Shown here piece by piece: positions 24,374 to 33,263 of a stretch of 64,000 nt of DNA. A program made the translations under genes and the position numbers. The stretch's first letter is position 1. Every line of letters begins with the position of its first letter. The stretch comes from Marinococcus sp. PL1-022. GTDB lineage: Bacteria; Bacillota; Bacilli; Bacillales; Marinococcaceae. The stretch lies in assembly GCF_033845285.1 (NCBI RefSeq), contig NZ_JAWXCX010000001.1, positions 1,379,495-1,443,494 on the forward strand, read 5' to 3'. The notes below the pieces were generated by a model. It saw nothing but the letters and a program-made list of their open reading frames with translations. It made no database searches and was not told the origin of the DNA.

Positions 24374-25210
24374 ATGAAGAAGCTTGCTGGATCCATGTTA
24401 ACTGGTGCGCTGGTGTTTAGTTTCGCTGGGGGAGGCACAGCATTGGCCGACAGTCACGATACGGAGGGCGGTGCATCGGAAGACAGCGGGATGGTAAGGA
24501 TTGTACACGCCTCTCCTGATGCACCCGAGGTTGATGTGTACGTTGATGGAGAGGCTGTAGTCGAAGGGGCGGCCTTCAAGGATGCAACTGATTATATGGA
24601 AGTACCGGAAGGGGAACGTGAGGTAGAAATATTTGCCGCAGGTGAAGAAGGCGAAGGAGAGCCTGTGCTTTCAGGAACACTTGATGTGGAAGAGGGCGAA
24701 GCGTATACAGCTGCAGCCATAAACACGCTCGACGACATTGAGCTGAGCGTGCTAGAGGACAATCAGGAAGCAGCAGAAGGAATGGCGAATATCAGAGTAG
24801 CCCACTTCTCTCCTGACGCTCCAAATGTTGATGTCGCGGTAACAGACGGAGATATTTTGTTTGAAGATGCTCCGTTCACCGGAGTAACGGACTATATGGA
24901 AGTGGAAGCCGGATCCTATGACCTGGAAGTGCGGCCGACTGGCACCGAGGACGTAGTACTTGATCTGGCCGGTACGGAGCTTGAGGAAGGCATGAATTAT
25001 TCTGTACTTGCTGTAGGCTTTGCAGAAGGAGATCCTGAGCTTGATGCTATTATACTGGCAGCCCCTTCCAGTGAAAGTATGCCATCTGAAATGCCGCAGA
25101 CTGGTGCAGCCGGAACAGATAATACGATGATGTACGTATTGGCTGGCCTGTTGGCAGCTGGTCTTGGGGCAGGATACTATGCACGCCGTCGCGCGGGCGC
25201 TTCTTCATAG
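24374..25210 (+). CDS. DUF4397 surface protein with MPQTG sorting signal
   Basis: A 278-residue acidic secreted protein. Residues 1-25 are a signal peptide ending in TALA. Two DUF4397 repeats follow, about 40-125 and 136-225, each opening with (R)(I/V)xH(A/F)SPDAPxVDV and containing TDYMEV. From residue 240 there is MPQTGAAG, a hydrophobic helix and a basic tail. The next gene is a sortase whose start overlaps this gene by 32 bases, so the two are an enzyme and its dedicated substrate. The biological role of DUF4397 domains is not established. Confidence 0.9.
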   Translation: MKKLAGSMLTGALVFSFAGGGTALADSHDTEGGASEDSGMVRIVHASPDAPEVDVYVDGEAVVEGAAFKDATDYMEVPEGEREVEIFAAGEEGEGEPVLSGTLDVEEGEAYTAAAINTLDDIELSVLEDNQEAAEGMANIRVAHFSPDAPNVDVAVTDGDILFEDAPFTGVTDYMEVEAGSYDLEVRPTGTEDVVLDLAGTELEEGMNYSVLAVGFAEGDPELDAIILAAPSSESMPSEMPQTGAAGTDNTMMYVLAGLLAAGLGAGYYARRRAGASS

Positions 25211-25811
25211 CATTCTCTTCGCTGTCCTGATTCTTTTTTTAACCGGAAGCTCTGAAGAATTCACGGAAGCGGAAACAGCTTATTCGGAAGCGTCAATAGA
25301 AGGGGCAGAAGCTCCGGAGATCGGGAAGCGGACAGAGACACAAACAGCAGCTTTATCTCGAGAGTCGATTTCACCGTCAGCCATCAGCATAAGCTCGATT
25401 GGTGTGGAAGCGGCGGTGGATGATATGGGATATACGGAAAACGGGGGAATGGAAGTGCCCGATAACGGGGAGGATACCGGCTGGTTCTCGCCGGGATTCA
25501 AGCCGGGGCAGCAGGGGAATGCGGTCATCGCAGGACATGTGAATGACCGCTCCGGTCCTGCTGTGTTTTACCATCTGGATAAACTCGAGCAGGGAGATTT
25601 GATTGAAGTAACCGGTGAGTCCGGGGAAACGATTACTTTTGAAATGAAATCCGCTGCATCTTATCCGTATGACGATGCCCCGATTCAGCAGATTTTCGGA
25701 GCATCGAGCGAGCGTTCGCTGCAGTTGATCACATGTACCGGAGAGTTTGACAACGATGCCGGTACTCACAGGCAAAGACTGGTGGTAACCGCTTCTGTTG
25801 TGGAAGAGTAA
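25179..25811 (+). CDS. Class F-type sortase, short form
   Basis: A 210-residue membrane-anchored sortase. An N-terminal transmembrane helix (about 8-24) is followed by an acidic linker and the catalytic domain. The triad is His120 in AGHVND, Cys186 in LITCTG and Arg200 in RQRLVV. It is homologous to the catalytic part of the sortase at 5434 but lacks the Fn3-like tail. The ATG at 25179 has GGGGCAGGA upstream and lies inside the substrate gene; a TTG at 25164 is an alternative. Confidence 0.9.
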   Translation: MHAVARALLHSILFAVLILFLTGSSEEFTEAETAYSEASIEGAEAPEIGKRTETQTAALSRESISPSAISISSIGVEAAVDDMGYTENGGMEVPDNGEDTGWFSPGFKPGQQGNAVIAGHVNDRSGPAVFYHLDKLEQGDLIEVTGESGETITFEMKSAASYPYDDAPIQQIFGASSERSLQLITCTGEFDNDAGTHRQRLVVTASVVEE

Positions 25812-25837
25812 AAGAAATTAATTCTGTATGAGTCATG

Positions 25838-25880
25838 ACCGGAATGGTGAGGCGAAAAAAGCCAGCCATCCGGTTTTTTT
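25838..25880 (+). terminator. Intrinsic terminator
   Basis: CCGGAATGG and CCATCCGG pair with a small mismatch, with a GC-rich loop and a TTTTTTT tract. It ends the substrate-sortase operon. Confidence 0.7.
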
Positions 25881-25937
25881 ATGTTCAACACAAATAACTG
25901 GTTTTCAGATAACTAAAAGGATAATTTCTGCCATTAT

Positions 25938-25955
25938 TGCAATATATATATTGCA
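25938..25955. promoter_or_regulatory. Perfect 18-base palindrome, candidate XRE operator
   Basis: TGCAA-N8-TTGCA, a perfect palindrome 47 bases before the membrane-protein gene. A TATAAT follows at 25966-25971, so a bound regulator would cover the -35 region. It has the same geometry as the repeat at 1438-1455. Confidence 0.55.
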
Positions 25956-26001
25956 TTTTGAAAATTATAATATACAATAAAAGAAAAAGGAGGCGGTGCG
26001 A

Positions 26002-26481
26002 ATGAAGTGGTTCCAATCAAATCCGAAGGACGAGCGGGTAGAGCAGGCGAAAAATCAAATCTACCGGGAACTGTATATAGTAGTGGCGGTGCTGTGTTTT
26101 CTTTCAATTATCATTAAACAGTTTGTAAATGTAGCGGTCTACAGCAGTATAACAGCCGAAATAGCGATATTGCTCATCACATCGCTTTATTATATGGTCC
26201 GTGGCTGGCAGCTCGATATTTTCAGCGCAGAGCGGGAAATGCACGACCGCAGGAGCCGCATCCCAATGACGGCGAAAAATTTTATCTATGCCGGGATCGG
26301 CGGCGTGGCAATTTCTCTTTATTTCGGCATGAGGAGCGCCGTTTTATACGCAGAAGGAACAGGGCAGACTATCTACTACTTCTTCCTTGTGGCTGCTGGC
26401 TGCTTAATGATTTACATTCCACTGTTGATTGGTCTGGCTTTTTTGGTGGAAGTATTTACAAAATCAAGACATGCTGAATAA
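26002..26481 (+). CDS. DUF6773-like membrane protein, XRE partner
   Basis: A 159-residue protein with four hydrophobic segments in two pairs (about 25-42, 46-64, 95-113, 124-146) and a basic loop with EREMHDRRSRIP between them. AAGGAGG lies eight bases before the ATG at 26002; an upstream GTG at 25996 is less likely. It is followed after 17 bases by an XRE regulator, so the two form an operon. Function unknown; such pairs may couple membrane state to transcription. Confidence 0.78.
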   Translation: MKWFQSNPKDERVEQAKNQIYRELYIVVAVLCFLSIIIKQFVNVAVYSSITAEIAILLITSLYYMVRGWQLDIFSAEREMHDRRSRIPMTAKNFIYAGIGGVAISLYFGMRSAVLYAEGTGQTIYYFFLVAAGCLMIYIPLLIGLAFLVEVFTKSRHAE

Positions 26482-26498
26482 AAAGGGCAGGAGTATAA

Positions 26499-26693
26499 AT
26501 GAAAAATTTGAAATTAAAAGCGGCCCGGGCCGAGAAAAATTTATCCCAGCAGGAGCTTGCTGAACAGAGTGGCGTTTCCCGGCAGACAATAGGACTAATT
26601 GAACTCGGCAAATACAACCCGAGCCTGCAGCTGTGCCTTGCGATATGCAAGGCTCTTTCCAAAACGCTTGATGATTTGTTCTGGGAGGATTGA
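26499..26693 (+). CDS. Small XRE-family regulator
   Basis: A 64-residue protein that is only a helix-turn-helix: LSQQELAEQSGVSRQTIGLIELGKYNPSLQL, ending in LDDLFWED. It resembles the XRE protein at 1479 throughout, including the LDDLFW end, so the two are paralogues. It probably binds the palindrome at 25938-25955. Confidence 0.9.
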   Translation: MKNLKLKAARAEKNLSQQELAEQSGVSRQTIGLIELGKYNPSLQLCLAICKALSKTLDDLFWED

Positions 26694-26776
26694 AGCGGGA
26701 TAGAAAATTCGCAATACAGAAGAAGGTTTTTCCCTGAATTGGGACTATAATAGAAGAAAAGGAAAGGGTGTTTTAC

Positions 26777-27541
26777 ATGGAGGAAGGAAAGCTCAGTAAC
26801 CCCAACTATCCTTCTGTTGTGTCCCGGGAAGCATGGAAAGCCGCACGTAAGGAGCTGTTACAAAAGGAAAAGGAACTGACGAGAGCAAGAGACCGGTTAA
26901 ACACTGAACGAAGGAATCTGCCGATGGTGGAAATAGAAAAAAATTACCGGTTTGAAGGGGAGAACGGATGGTACCGGCTGCTTGATTTATTTGAAGGGCG
27001 CCGCCAGCTGATTGTGCAGCACTTTATGTTTGATCCGGCCTGGGAAGACGGGTGTCCGAGCTGCACAGCCGGGGTTGATGAACGATCAAACGGATTGTAT
27101 GAGCATCTGCATGCCCGGGATACGACCCTCGCGACCATTTCGCGTGCGCCGATCGAAAAACTTATTCGGTATAAGCATAAAAAAGGGTGGGAGTTTCCGT
27201 GGTATTCTTCCTACAGCAGCGAGTTCAATTATGATTTTCATGCTACACTCGATGAAGCCGTCGCCCCAATTGAATACAATTACCGAACCAAAGAAGAACT
27301 GAAAGAGACGGGTTTTGACGTTGAGCAAGGACAGCCGATAGAAATGCCCGGTCACAGCTTCTTTTTAAGGGACGGCGACAGAATCTTTCATACGTATTCT
27401 ATGTACGCAAGAGGCGCAGAAATGCTTGGAGGCTCCTACTATTTTTTAGATTTAACCGCTCTCGGCAGGCAGGAGCCCTGGGAAGAGCCGAAGGGACGGG
27501 CAGAACAGGTAAAAAGCTCAGATCCTAACTTTTTGGATTAG
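26777..27541 (+). CDS. DUF899 family thioredoxin-like protein
   Basis: A 254-residue cytoplasmic protein. The family pattern is clear: an N-terminal helix with WKAARKELLQKEKELTRARD, then FDPAWEDGCPSCTAGVDE with the CPSC pair, and a C-terminal HTYSMYARGAE with YYFLDLTALGRQE. DUF899 proteins have a thioredoxin-like fold, but their substrate is unknown. GGAAAGGG lies eight bases before the ATG at 26777; a GTG at 26768 is in frame but overlaps that site. Confidence 0.88.
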   Translation: MEEGKLSNPNYPSVVSREAWKAARKELLQKEKELTRARDRLNTERRNLPMVEIEKNYRFEGENGWYRLLDLFEGRRQLIVQHFMFDPAWEDGCPSCTAGVDERSNGLYEHLHARDTTLATISRAPIEKLIRYKHKKGWEFPWYSSYSSEFNYDFHATLDEAVAPIEYNYRTKEELKETGFDVEQGQPIEMPGHSFFLRDGDRIFHTYSMYARGAEMLGGSYYFLDLTALGRQEPWEEPKGRAEQVKSSDPNFLD

Positions 27542-27573
27542 CGAGTCTTCGGCGTTTAAAATAACCTGAATGA

Positions 27574-27605
27574 ATGGCTTCGGTATGGCCCCGGAGTCTT
27601 TTTTA
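27574..27605 (+). terminator. Intrinsic terminator
   Basis: GGCTTCGG and CCGGAGTC pair with two G-U pairs, followed by TTTTTT. It ends the DUF899 gene. Confidence 0.6.
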
Positions 27606-27772
27606 TGTCGTTCAGCCTAAATTTTTATACGTTCTATTTTGGCGGATTTGAAAAAATAGATAGTGAAACATGTCGGTTTTTTGTATGATAGAAAAAACAG
27701 AAGGAATATTTTTCAAGCCAAAAATGATTCCTCATACGCAGTACTAACCTTTGCAGAATCGAGCGATGTGTA

Positions 27773-29101
27773 ATGACTGTTCTATCATGGTTGATGCGGA
27801 GCATGACGCCTCCGCAGATTCTTGCTTCCGGTTTCATCATCGTTATAGCCATCGGCACGGCTCTTCTGATGCTCCCTGTTTCCGTAACGGGTCCGATCAG
27901 TTTCATTGATGCGCTGTTTACAGCAGCATCCGCCACGACTGTGACCGGTCTGGTGACGGTCAGCCCGGGAAACGGCTTCACGGTGTTCGGCCAGACCGTG
28001 ATTATGGTTATGATTCAGCTCGGCGGGCTCGGGTTTATGGCGGTTACGGTATTTATTGTACTTCTGCTCGGTAAACGCATCGGCCTCCGCAGCCGGCTTC
28101 TCGTGCAGGAGTCGCTGAACCAGCCGGCGATGGGCGGCGTCGTGAAGCTGGTAAAGATTCTGGTGATTTTTTCCCTGACTGTGGAATCGGCCTCCGCAGC
28201 CGCACTTGCCACCCAGTGGGTGCCGGAGTACGGCTGGAGCGAGGGCCTGTTCTACAGCGTGTTTCACGCGGTGTCTGCCTTTAATAATGCCGGGTTTGCG
28301 CTCTGGGACAGCAACCTGATGCAGTATGCCGGCAATCCGGCGGTGAATATTGCGATCTCCTCTTCGTTCATTATTGGCGGCATCGGCTTCACAGTATTGT
28401 ACGACGTGTGGGAAAAACGGAAATTCCGCACGCTGACGCTGCATTCGAAATTGATGATCGTCGGCACGCTCGTGCTGAATGCTGCAGCTGTGACTATCGT
28501 ATTTTTGTTTGAATATATTAATCCGCAGACTACGACCTCGCTTTCGCTTGGGGAGCAGCTGTGGACCTCTTATTTTCAGGCGGTGTCGCCTAGAACGGCC
28601 GGTTTTAATACCGTCAACATTGCCGATATGCAGATTCAGACAATCGTATTTATTATGATGCTCATGTTCATTGGCGCCGGCAGCGCTTCGACGGCAAGCG
28701 GAATTAAGCTCACGACATTTCTGGTGATCGTTCTGGCCGCGGTGAAGTATATTAAACGCGAAGAAGATTTAACCGCCTTTCGCCGCCGCATCGCCCCAGC
28801 CATTATTGAAAGGGCACTCGCGATTACGGTGCTCGGATTCGCGGTCGTCTTTTCGGGAATATTTATTTTATCGCTGACCGAGCAGGCCCCGTTTGAACAA
28901 ATTGTATTCGAGGTATTTTCAGCATTCGGAACGGTCGGCCTCACGATGGGGCTCACTGAAGCCTTAAGCACGATCGGAAAAGTGGTGATCATCGGCATCA
29001 TGTTTGTCGGCCGGGTGGGCTCGGTAACGCTCGCCTTTTCCCTGGCCAAGCCGAAAAAAACGCACGTGCGCTACCCGCAGGGCGATATCTTTACCGGATG
29101 A
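27773..29101 (+). CDS. KtrB/TrkH-type potassium uptake protein
   Basis: A 442-residue K+ translocating subunit. All four pore-loop filters with their central Gly are visible: TTVTGL, FNNAGF, PRTAGF and GTVGL. Eight transmembrane helices are expected. Length matches KtrB/KtrD. The partner that gates the channel (KtrA or KtrC) is not in the window, so it must be encoded elsewhere. The ribosome binding site is weak. Upstream bases 27606-27772 hold no recognisable riboswitch. High-affinity K+ uptake fits an osmotically challenged organism. Confidence 0.92.
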   Translation: MTVLSWLMRSMTPPQILASGFIIVIAIGTALLMLPVSVTGPISFIDALFTAASATTVTGLVTVSPGNGFTVFGQTVIMVMIQLGGLGFMAVTVFIVLLLGKRIGLRSRLLVQESLNQPAMGGVVKLVKILVIFSLTVESASAAALATQWVPEYGWSEGLFYSVFHAVSAFNNAGFALWDSNLMQYAGNPAVNIAISSSFIIGGIGFTVLYDVWEKRKFRTLTLHSKLMIVGTLVLNAAAVTIVFLFEYINPQTTTSLSLGEQLWTSYFQAVSPRTAGFNTVNIADMQIQTIVFIMMLMFIGAGSASTASGIKLTTFLVIVLAAVKYIKREEDLTAFRRRIAPAIIERALAITVLGFAVVFSGIFILSLTEQAPFEQIVFEVFSAFGTVGLTMGLTEALSTIGKVVIIGIMFVGRVGSVTLAFSLAKPKKTHVRYPQGDIFTG

Positions 29102-29110
29102 GCCAATACA

Positions 29111-29156
29111 AAACACAGCCGTTTCCTGATATCGACAGGGAGCGGCTGTGTTTTTA
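29111..29156 (+). terminator. Intrinsic terminator
   Basis: AACACAGCCG pairs with CGGCTGTGTT, followed by a T-run. It ends the K+ transporter gene. Confidence 0.85.
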
Positions 29157-29245
29157 CAATGCTTATAATAAAAAATGAAAATAGATATAAAATAAGGAAT
29201 TTTTATGGTAGTATAGTCATGCATTTGTAAAAAGGAGGTGGAAAA

Positions 29246-29542
29246 ATGTATAGTTTCTTAAACTTTAATAAAATGATTACGCCGATGATTATTAAAATAA
29301 TCTTTTTTATCGGAGTTGGGTTGTCAATTTTGGTTGGGATATTCCAAATCGGCGCAGGGGTTGCCAGTGATTATGGTGGAGGCGCCCAAGTACTGCTCGG
29401 ATTGATAACTCTTGTGCTCGGGCCGTTATTTACCAGAATCTACTGTGAACTGCTGATTGTTTTCTTCAAAATGCAGGAGTCGCTGCATGATATTAATACG
29501 AAGCTGTCCAAATTTGAATCGAACAATTCTGGGGACTTATAA
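29246..29542 (+). CDS. DUF4282-like small membrane protein
   Basis: A 98-residue protein: an amphipathic FLNFNKMITP start, two transmembrane helices (about 14-36 and 46-66), then a C-terminal helix with IYCELLIVFFKMQESLHDI, which is the DUF4282 pattern. AAAGGAGGTGG precedes the ATG. No function is known for the family. A single-gene unit between two terminators. Confidence 0.85.
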   Translation: MYSFLNFNKMITPMIIKIIFFIGVGLSILVGIFQIGAGVASDYGGGAQVLLGLITLVLGPLFTRIYCELLIVFFKMQESLHDINTKLSKFESNNSGDL

Positions 29543-29591
29543 TAAATTTATTTTATTGTGTCACCAAAAAATTACTATGATGCCAATACAT

Positions 29592-29627
29592 AGAAAAACC
29601 GTGTCTAAATAAGACGCGGTTTTTCTA
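29592..29627. terminator. Bidirectional intrinsic terminator
   Basis: AGAAAAACCGTGTCT pairs with AGACGCGGTTTTTCT around a five-base loop. Confidence 0.85.
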
Positions 29628-29779
29628 ATTTTTATCTAATATAATAGGCCTCCTAATTCATTAAATGCTGCTTTCCAAATATTTCTTCAGCGTATGTTAC
29701 GATGATTTTATCCTCAGGATCAGTCAGAAAACAGACCAATTTACGCACAAAAGAAGAAAATAGATGCAGGTGATACATA

Positions 29780-31000
29780 ATGAAAAAGCGAGCGGCGTTG
29801 CTCGGTATTATGACTGGGATATTGGTTTTAGGCGGGTGCCGGCAGAGTGATTTGACGGAGCTGGAGCAGACACTTGCGGCACAGAAGGCGAACCGGGGAA
29901 TAGAGGGATCGGCGGAGGCTGGAGCGGGAGGTTCAGGTCCCTTTATTTACGATGAAGACGGGGAGCCGTTTTTCCGGATAGAAGCGCCGGAAGGGTTTTA
30001 TATTAACGAACGCTACTATATTTCAAACAAAAGTTTCGAATTCGAATACAGTCCGGAGGACATGGACTATGTTTATCAGCCGTCCACGGGCGAGAGCCGG
30101 AAAGAAAATATTAGCACGTTCAGTGTGGTGGGAAATAAGACAGTGGAGAATAAACAGGATGCAGACGAGTCGCTCGAAAGGATCAGGGAGACCCGGGTTT
30201 CCTCCTACAGGGAGGAGGGGAGACCGTATTCAGTTTACACCGGGGACGATAAGGACCTGGGCCCCTTTTCGTTTGTTCTTCGATCCACAAGAGAAGGATA
30301 TGAACAATACTTGTTTTACGGCGTACAGAAGAAACGCCTGATTACAGCGATGCTGACCGTGCCGGAGGAGACCGGGGAGCAGGAAGCTATCTTCGACCGG
30401 ACGCTTGAAGCAGTCCGCACGATGACTTTTAAAAATCCTGAGGAGTGGGAGGAGCCAGCGGATCAGGCGCAGAAGGCACAGACGATCCAATACGTGCCCT
30501 ACGAAAAAAGCAGCACGGTGATCCCGGAGAAATCTTACTCCTTTACCGTGCCGGCGCTTCCCCAAGGGTTTCAGCTGCGTAATGCTGATGCGCTGGGATA
30601 TACCGTATCAAAGAATTACCCGGAGCTGGAAAAGCCGGGGAGCCTCCAACGTTCTGAAACGGCCCTGCATTTTTTCGCTCTTGAAAAGGACATGGGCTAC
30701 TTTCGTGAAGACGAGCTGCGAAGCCGTCCGAAGGATGAATTTGAAAACAATATGGGGGAGCCGGCTGAGGAGGTGGAGTACCTGCATAATAATAATCAGG
30801 CAGACCTTGGGGACTTTACGACTGGCGTCCGGACGTCCTACAAAAATTATGAACGGTACCTGTTTGTTGCCGAGACAGAGAACCACGTTCTGTTCGGCCG
30901 GTACTTTCTTCCGAAAAAAATAGAAAATCGCCAGGAGATTAAAGAGCTATATGAAGAGGCGGTCTCAAGCTTCGACATCCAGGAGGAGAAAACGCAGTAA
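29780..31000 (+). CDS. Lipoprotein with duplicated domain
   Basis: A 406-residue lipoprotein. The lipobox is LGGC with Cys20, so it is attached to the outer membrane leaflet. Two similar halves follow. The first (about 60-215) opens with FRIEAPEGFYIN and ends with YLFYG..KRLITA and a AVRTMTF helix. The second (about 250-400) opens with FTVPALPQGFQLRN and ends with YLFVA..NHVLFGRY and a AVSSFDI helix. The pattern recalls PsbP/LpqN-like folds, but that is only an impression. It ends seven bases from the convergent lipoprotein gene. Function unknown. Confidence 0.78.
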   Translation: MKKRAALLGIMTGILVLGGCRQSDLTELEQTLAAQKANRGIEGSAEAGAGGSGPFIYDEDGEPFFRIEAPEGFYINERYYISNKSFEFEYSPEDMDYVYQPSTGESRKENISTFSVVGNKTVENKQDADESLERIRETRVSSYREEGRPYSVYTGDDKDLGPFSFVLRSTREGYEQYLFYGVQKKRLITAMLTVPEETGEQEAIFDRTLEAVRTMTFKNPEEWEEPADQAQKAQTIQYVPYEKSSTVIPEKSYSFTVPALPQGFQLRNADALGYTVSKNYPELEKPGSLQRSETALHFFALEKDMGYFREDELRSRPKDEFENNMGEPAEEVEYLHNNNQADLGDFTTGVRTSYKNYERYLFVAETENHVLFGRYFLPKKIENRQEIKELYEEAVSSFDIQEEKTQ

Positions 31001-31007
31001 TCATAAA

Positions 31008-32099
31008 TTATTTCTGTTGGTCCAGCTCCTCTGTCTTCACGTAGGCATGAGTAACCGCCCCTGCTACTCCGCTGCTTTCGTCGTATGGAAAGGTGGTGAC
31101 ATCGAGCCGGTAGTTAAGGGTGCCAAGCGGACGAATCGATTGTTCGGGTACCTCTGCTTCAAGCCCGATAAAGTCGCCTTTGGCATTATAAAACAGGGTG
31201 TACAGCTGAATGTCGCTGTAGGCCTCCTGGTTTTCATTTTCAATTGCTGCGTTTACATGCAGCGGCTCCTCCCCGGTGGACCGGTTCAGCTGTTCATTTT
31301 CAACGTTCAGCTGGGCGGGCCGGTTTTCAGATATTACTGGGGATAAAGCTGCTTCAACCTCCACTGGAGCAGCCGAGCTGGTTATTTTGGAGGAGACGTA
31401 GCCGGTTTCGCCGGGCGGGATGATCTCTGGGTACACCTGCACCTCGCTTCCTCCTGTCGAAGCAGCTTCGCTGCCGCCCGCATCATACCATGTGGCAGAA
31501 GGCGAGTCTGGAGTAATATATTCATCGCTGTTATTCACAAAGGCCTCGTAGTAATGGTAGGCCTCTTCGCCGGAATAAACATAATCTCCAAGGAACGTGA
31601 GTGAATCCCGAAAAACTTCTTTGCCTGCCGTGCCGGCGTCGGGCTCTGCCGTTTCAGAGTAATAGCCGGTGATTTTCGGCGTTCCTGTATCGGTGGTGCC
31701 GGTGAACCGGCCGAACACGGTCACCTGGTCGTTTCGTTTAATATTGTCCTGATCACTAATAGTCGTAAACAAATCCCGCTGATCAGGTGAATAGTAGGTG
31801 AGTGAGTAAGCCTGCCGGCCGAAGGGGTTTCCCGGCTGGTCTTCGGGAAGCACCTGCGAGACGGTGCCTTCAACTTTTACGATAGTGTCCGGATCCAGGT
31901 CTTTTTTGTAGGCCACAGCTTCCTTCTTGAACGCTTCTTCGCTCAGCTTTTCGTTGGAGGAGCTGTCAGCTCTTTCGGTTTCGCTGGAATTGGTGCTGCT
32001 GGACGTCTCCTCTTCGGATTCGGCACCGCTGCTTCCGCAGGCACTTACGAGCGTCAATACAGAGAAGCCGGCGATAAGGGCGCAGGTATTTTTCTTCAT
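31008..32099 (-). CDS. Lipoprotein with OB-like and FxLYD-like domains
   Basis: A 363-residue lipoprotein. The lipobox is LVSAC near residue 21, followed by a low-complexity Ser/Glu linker to about residue 55. Residues about 65-150 (VKVEGTVSQVL, RNDQVTVFGRF) look like a small OB-type beta barrel. The C-terminal part (about 270-345; HVNAAIENENQEAYSDIQLYTLFYNAKG) has the FxLYD pattern of extracytoplasmic beta-sandwich domains. The start at 32099 follows TTAGGAGG; an upstream frame to 32174 has no such site. Function unknown. Confidence 0.8.
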   Translation of the reverse strand: MKKNTCALIAGFSVLTLVSACGSSGAESEEETSSSTNSSETERADSSSNEKLSEEAFKKEAVAYKKDLDPDTIVKVEGTVSQVLPEDQPGNPFGRQAYSLTYYSPDQRDLFTTISDQDNIKRNDQVTVFGRFTGTTDTGTPKITGYYSETAEPDAGTAGKEVFRDSLTFLGDYVYSGEEAYHYYEAFVNNSDEYITPDSPSATWYDAGGSEAASTGGSEVQVYPEIIPPGETGYVSSKITSSAAPVEVEAALSPVISENRPAQLNVENEQLNRSTGEEPLHVNAAIENENQEAYSDIQLYTLFYNAKGDFIGLEAEVPEQSIRPLGTLNYRLDVTTFPYDESSGVAGAVTHAYVKTEELDQQK

Positions 32100-32245
32100 T
32101 AATAAGCCTCCTAAAACATTACGGTGAAAATAACGCCTGAACTCATATGTTGATGAATGAATTAATGGTACCATAAAATTTCATTTATGGGATAAATGTA
32201 CAGTAGCCGGTTTGCAAATTTTTTTATGTGAAAATACTATTGGAT

Positions 32246-32271
32246 GTTTCATTTTTTTATGAAATGGCAAT
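32246..32271 (+). promoter_or_regulatory. Candidate SigB promoter of the stress SDR gene
   Basis: GTTTCA and GGCAAT are 14 bases apart, one mismatch each from the SigB consensus GTTTAA-N12..15-GGGWAW. It lies 46 bases before the gene. Homologous general-stress SDRs in B. subtilis (the GSP39 group) are SigB dependent, which supports the call. Confidence 0.5.
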
Positions 32272-32316
32272 ATAGAATCATGTAATTAAATTATGTAAAC
32301 AAAGGAGATTTTCAGC

Positions 32317-33204
32317 ATGACCCAGGATCCACGCAACCAGTATTATCATGACGATTATCCAAAGCAGTACCAGGATCCGCCTGGTGTGCAAAAATATATG
32401 AATCCTCAGCCGGACTGCGGCGAAAGCAGCTATGAAGGCACCGGCCAATTAAAGGGACGAAAAGCACTCGTTACCGGCGGCGATTCCGGTATCGGCCGGG
32501 CCGCGGCTATTGCGTACGCCCGTGAAGGCGCGGATGTGGCGATCAACTATCTTCCGGACGAGGAGCCGGACGCCCAGGACGTAAAAGAAATGATCGAACA
32601 GGCCGGGCGTAAAGCAGTGCTTCTGCCGGGAGACCTGAGAAGCGAAACGTTCTCCCGTGAACTCGTGCAGTCGGCCGTGGACGAGCTCGGCGGTCTGGAC
32701 ATTCTGGCGCTTGTCGCCGGTAAACAGCAGGCTGTTAAGGATATTGCTGACCTTACGACCGAACAGATTGTTTCCACGTTTGAAACGAACGTGTTTTCCA
32801 TGTACTGGATGACCCAGGAAGCACTGCCGCATATGCCGGAGGGCGGGTCAATCATTACAACGACGTCCGTTGAAGGCTATAATCCATCGCCGATGCTTCT
32901 GGACTATGCCGCAACCAAAAGCACTATCATCGGATTTACGAAGGCACTTGCCAAGCAGGTAGCCTCCCAGGGTATTCGGGTAAATTCGGTAGCACCGGGA
33001 CCATTCTGGTCTCCGCTGCAGATTTCCGGTGGTCAGCCGGGCGAAAACATCCCGAAATTCGGGGAGGAAACGCCGGAGACACCGCTTGGGCGTGCCGGTC
33101 AGCCGGTCGAGCTTTCCGGAGTCTACGTATTTCTTGCCTCCGACCAGGCAAGCTACGTAACCGGTCATGTATACAGCGCGACCGGCGGCTTGAACGCCAA
33201 TTAA
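32317..33204 (+). CDS. SDR family oxidoreductase, general-stress type
   Basis: A 295-residue short-chain dehydrogenase with the N-terminal extension typical of the GSP39/YhxC group ([18 protein letters not shown]). The nucleotide motif is TGGDSGIGR, and the catalytic residues are Ser in TTTSVEGY and Tyr/Lys in YAATKS. The C-terminus has GHVYSATGG. The physiological substrate is unknown; homologues belong to the general stress response. Strong AAAGGAG. A bidirectional terminator follows. Confidence 0.9.
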   Translation: MTQDPRNQYYHDDYPKQYQDPPGVQKYMNPQPDCGESSYEGTGQLKGRKALVTGGDSGIGRAAAIAYAREGADVAINYLPDEEPDAQDVKEMIEQAGRKAVLLPGDLRSETFSRELVQSAVDELGGLDILALVAGKQQAVKDIADLTTEQIVSTFETNVFSMYWMTQEALPHMPEGGSIITTTSVEGYNPSPMLLDYAATKSTIIGFTKALAKQVASQGIRVNSVAPGPFWSPLQISGGQPGENIPKFGEETPETPLGRAGQPVELSGVYVFLASDQASYVTGHVYSATGGLNAN

Positions 33205-33217
33205 TTGAGACAGACGA

Positions 33218-33262
33218 AAAGCACCCATTTCCCGGATTCACGGGAAATGGGTGCTTGTTTTG
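33218..33262. terminator. Bidirectional intrinsic terminator
   Basis: AAGCACCCATTTCCCG pairs perfectly with CGGGAAATGGGTGCTT. It is shared by the converging SDR and HxlR genes. Confidence 0.92.
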
Positions 33263-33263
33263 T

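Noticed and set aside
29655-29778. A 41-residue frame on the minus strand ending TYAEEIFGKQHLMN
   Set aside because: The composition looks protein-like, but the only ATG lies at the start of the divergent lipoprotein gene without a ribosome binding site. It may be a relic; too little to call.
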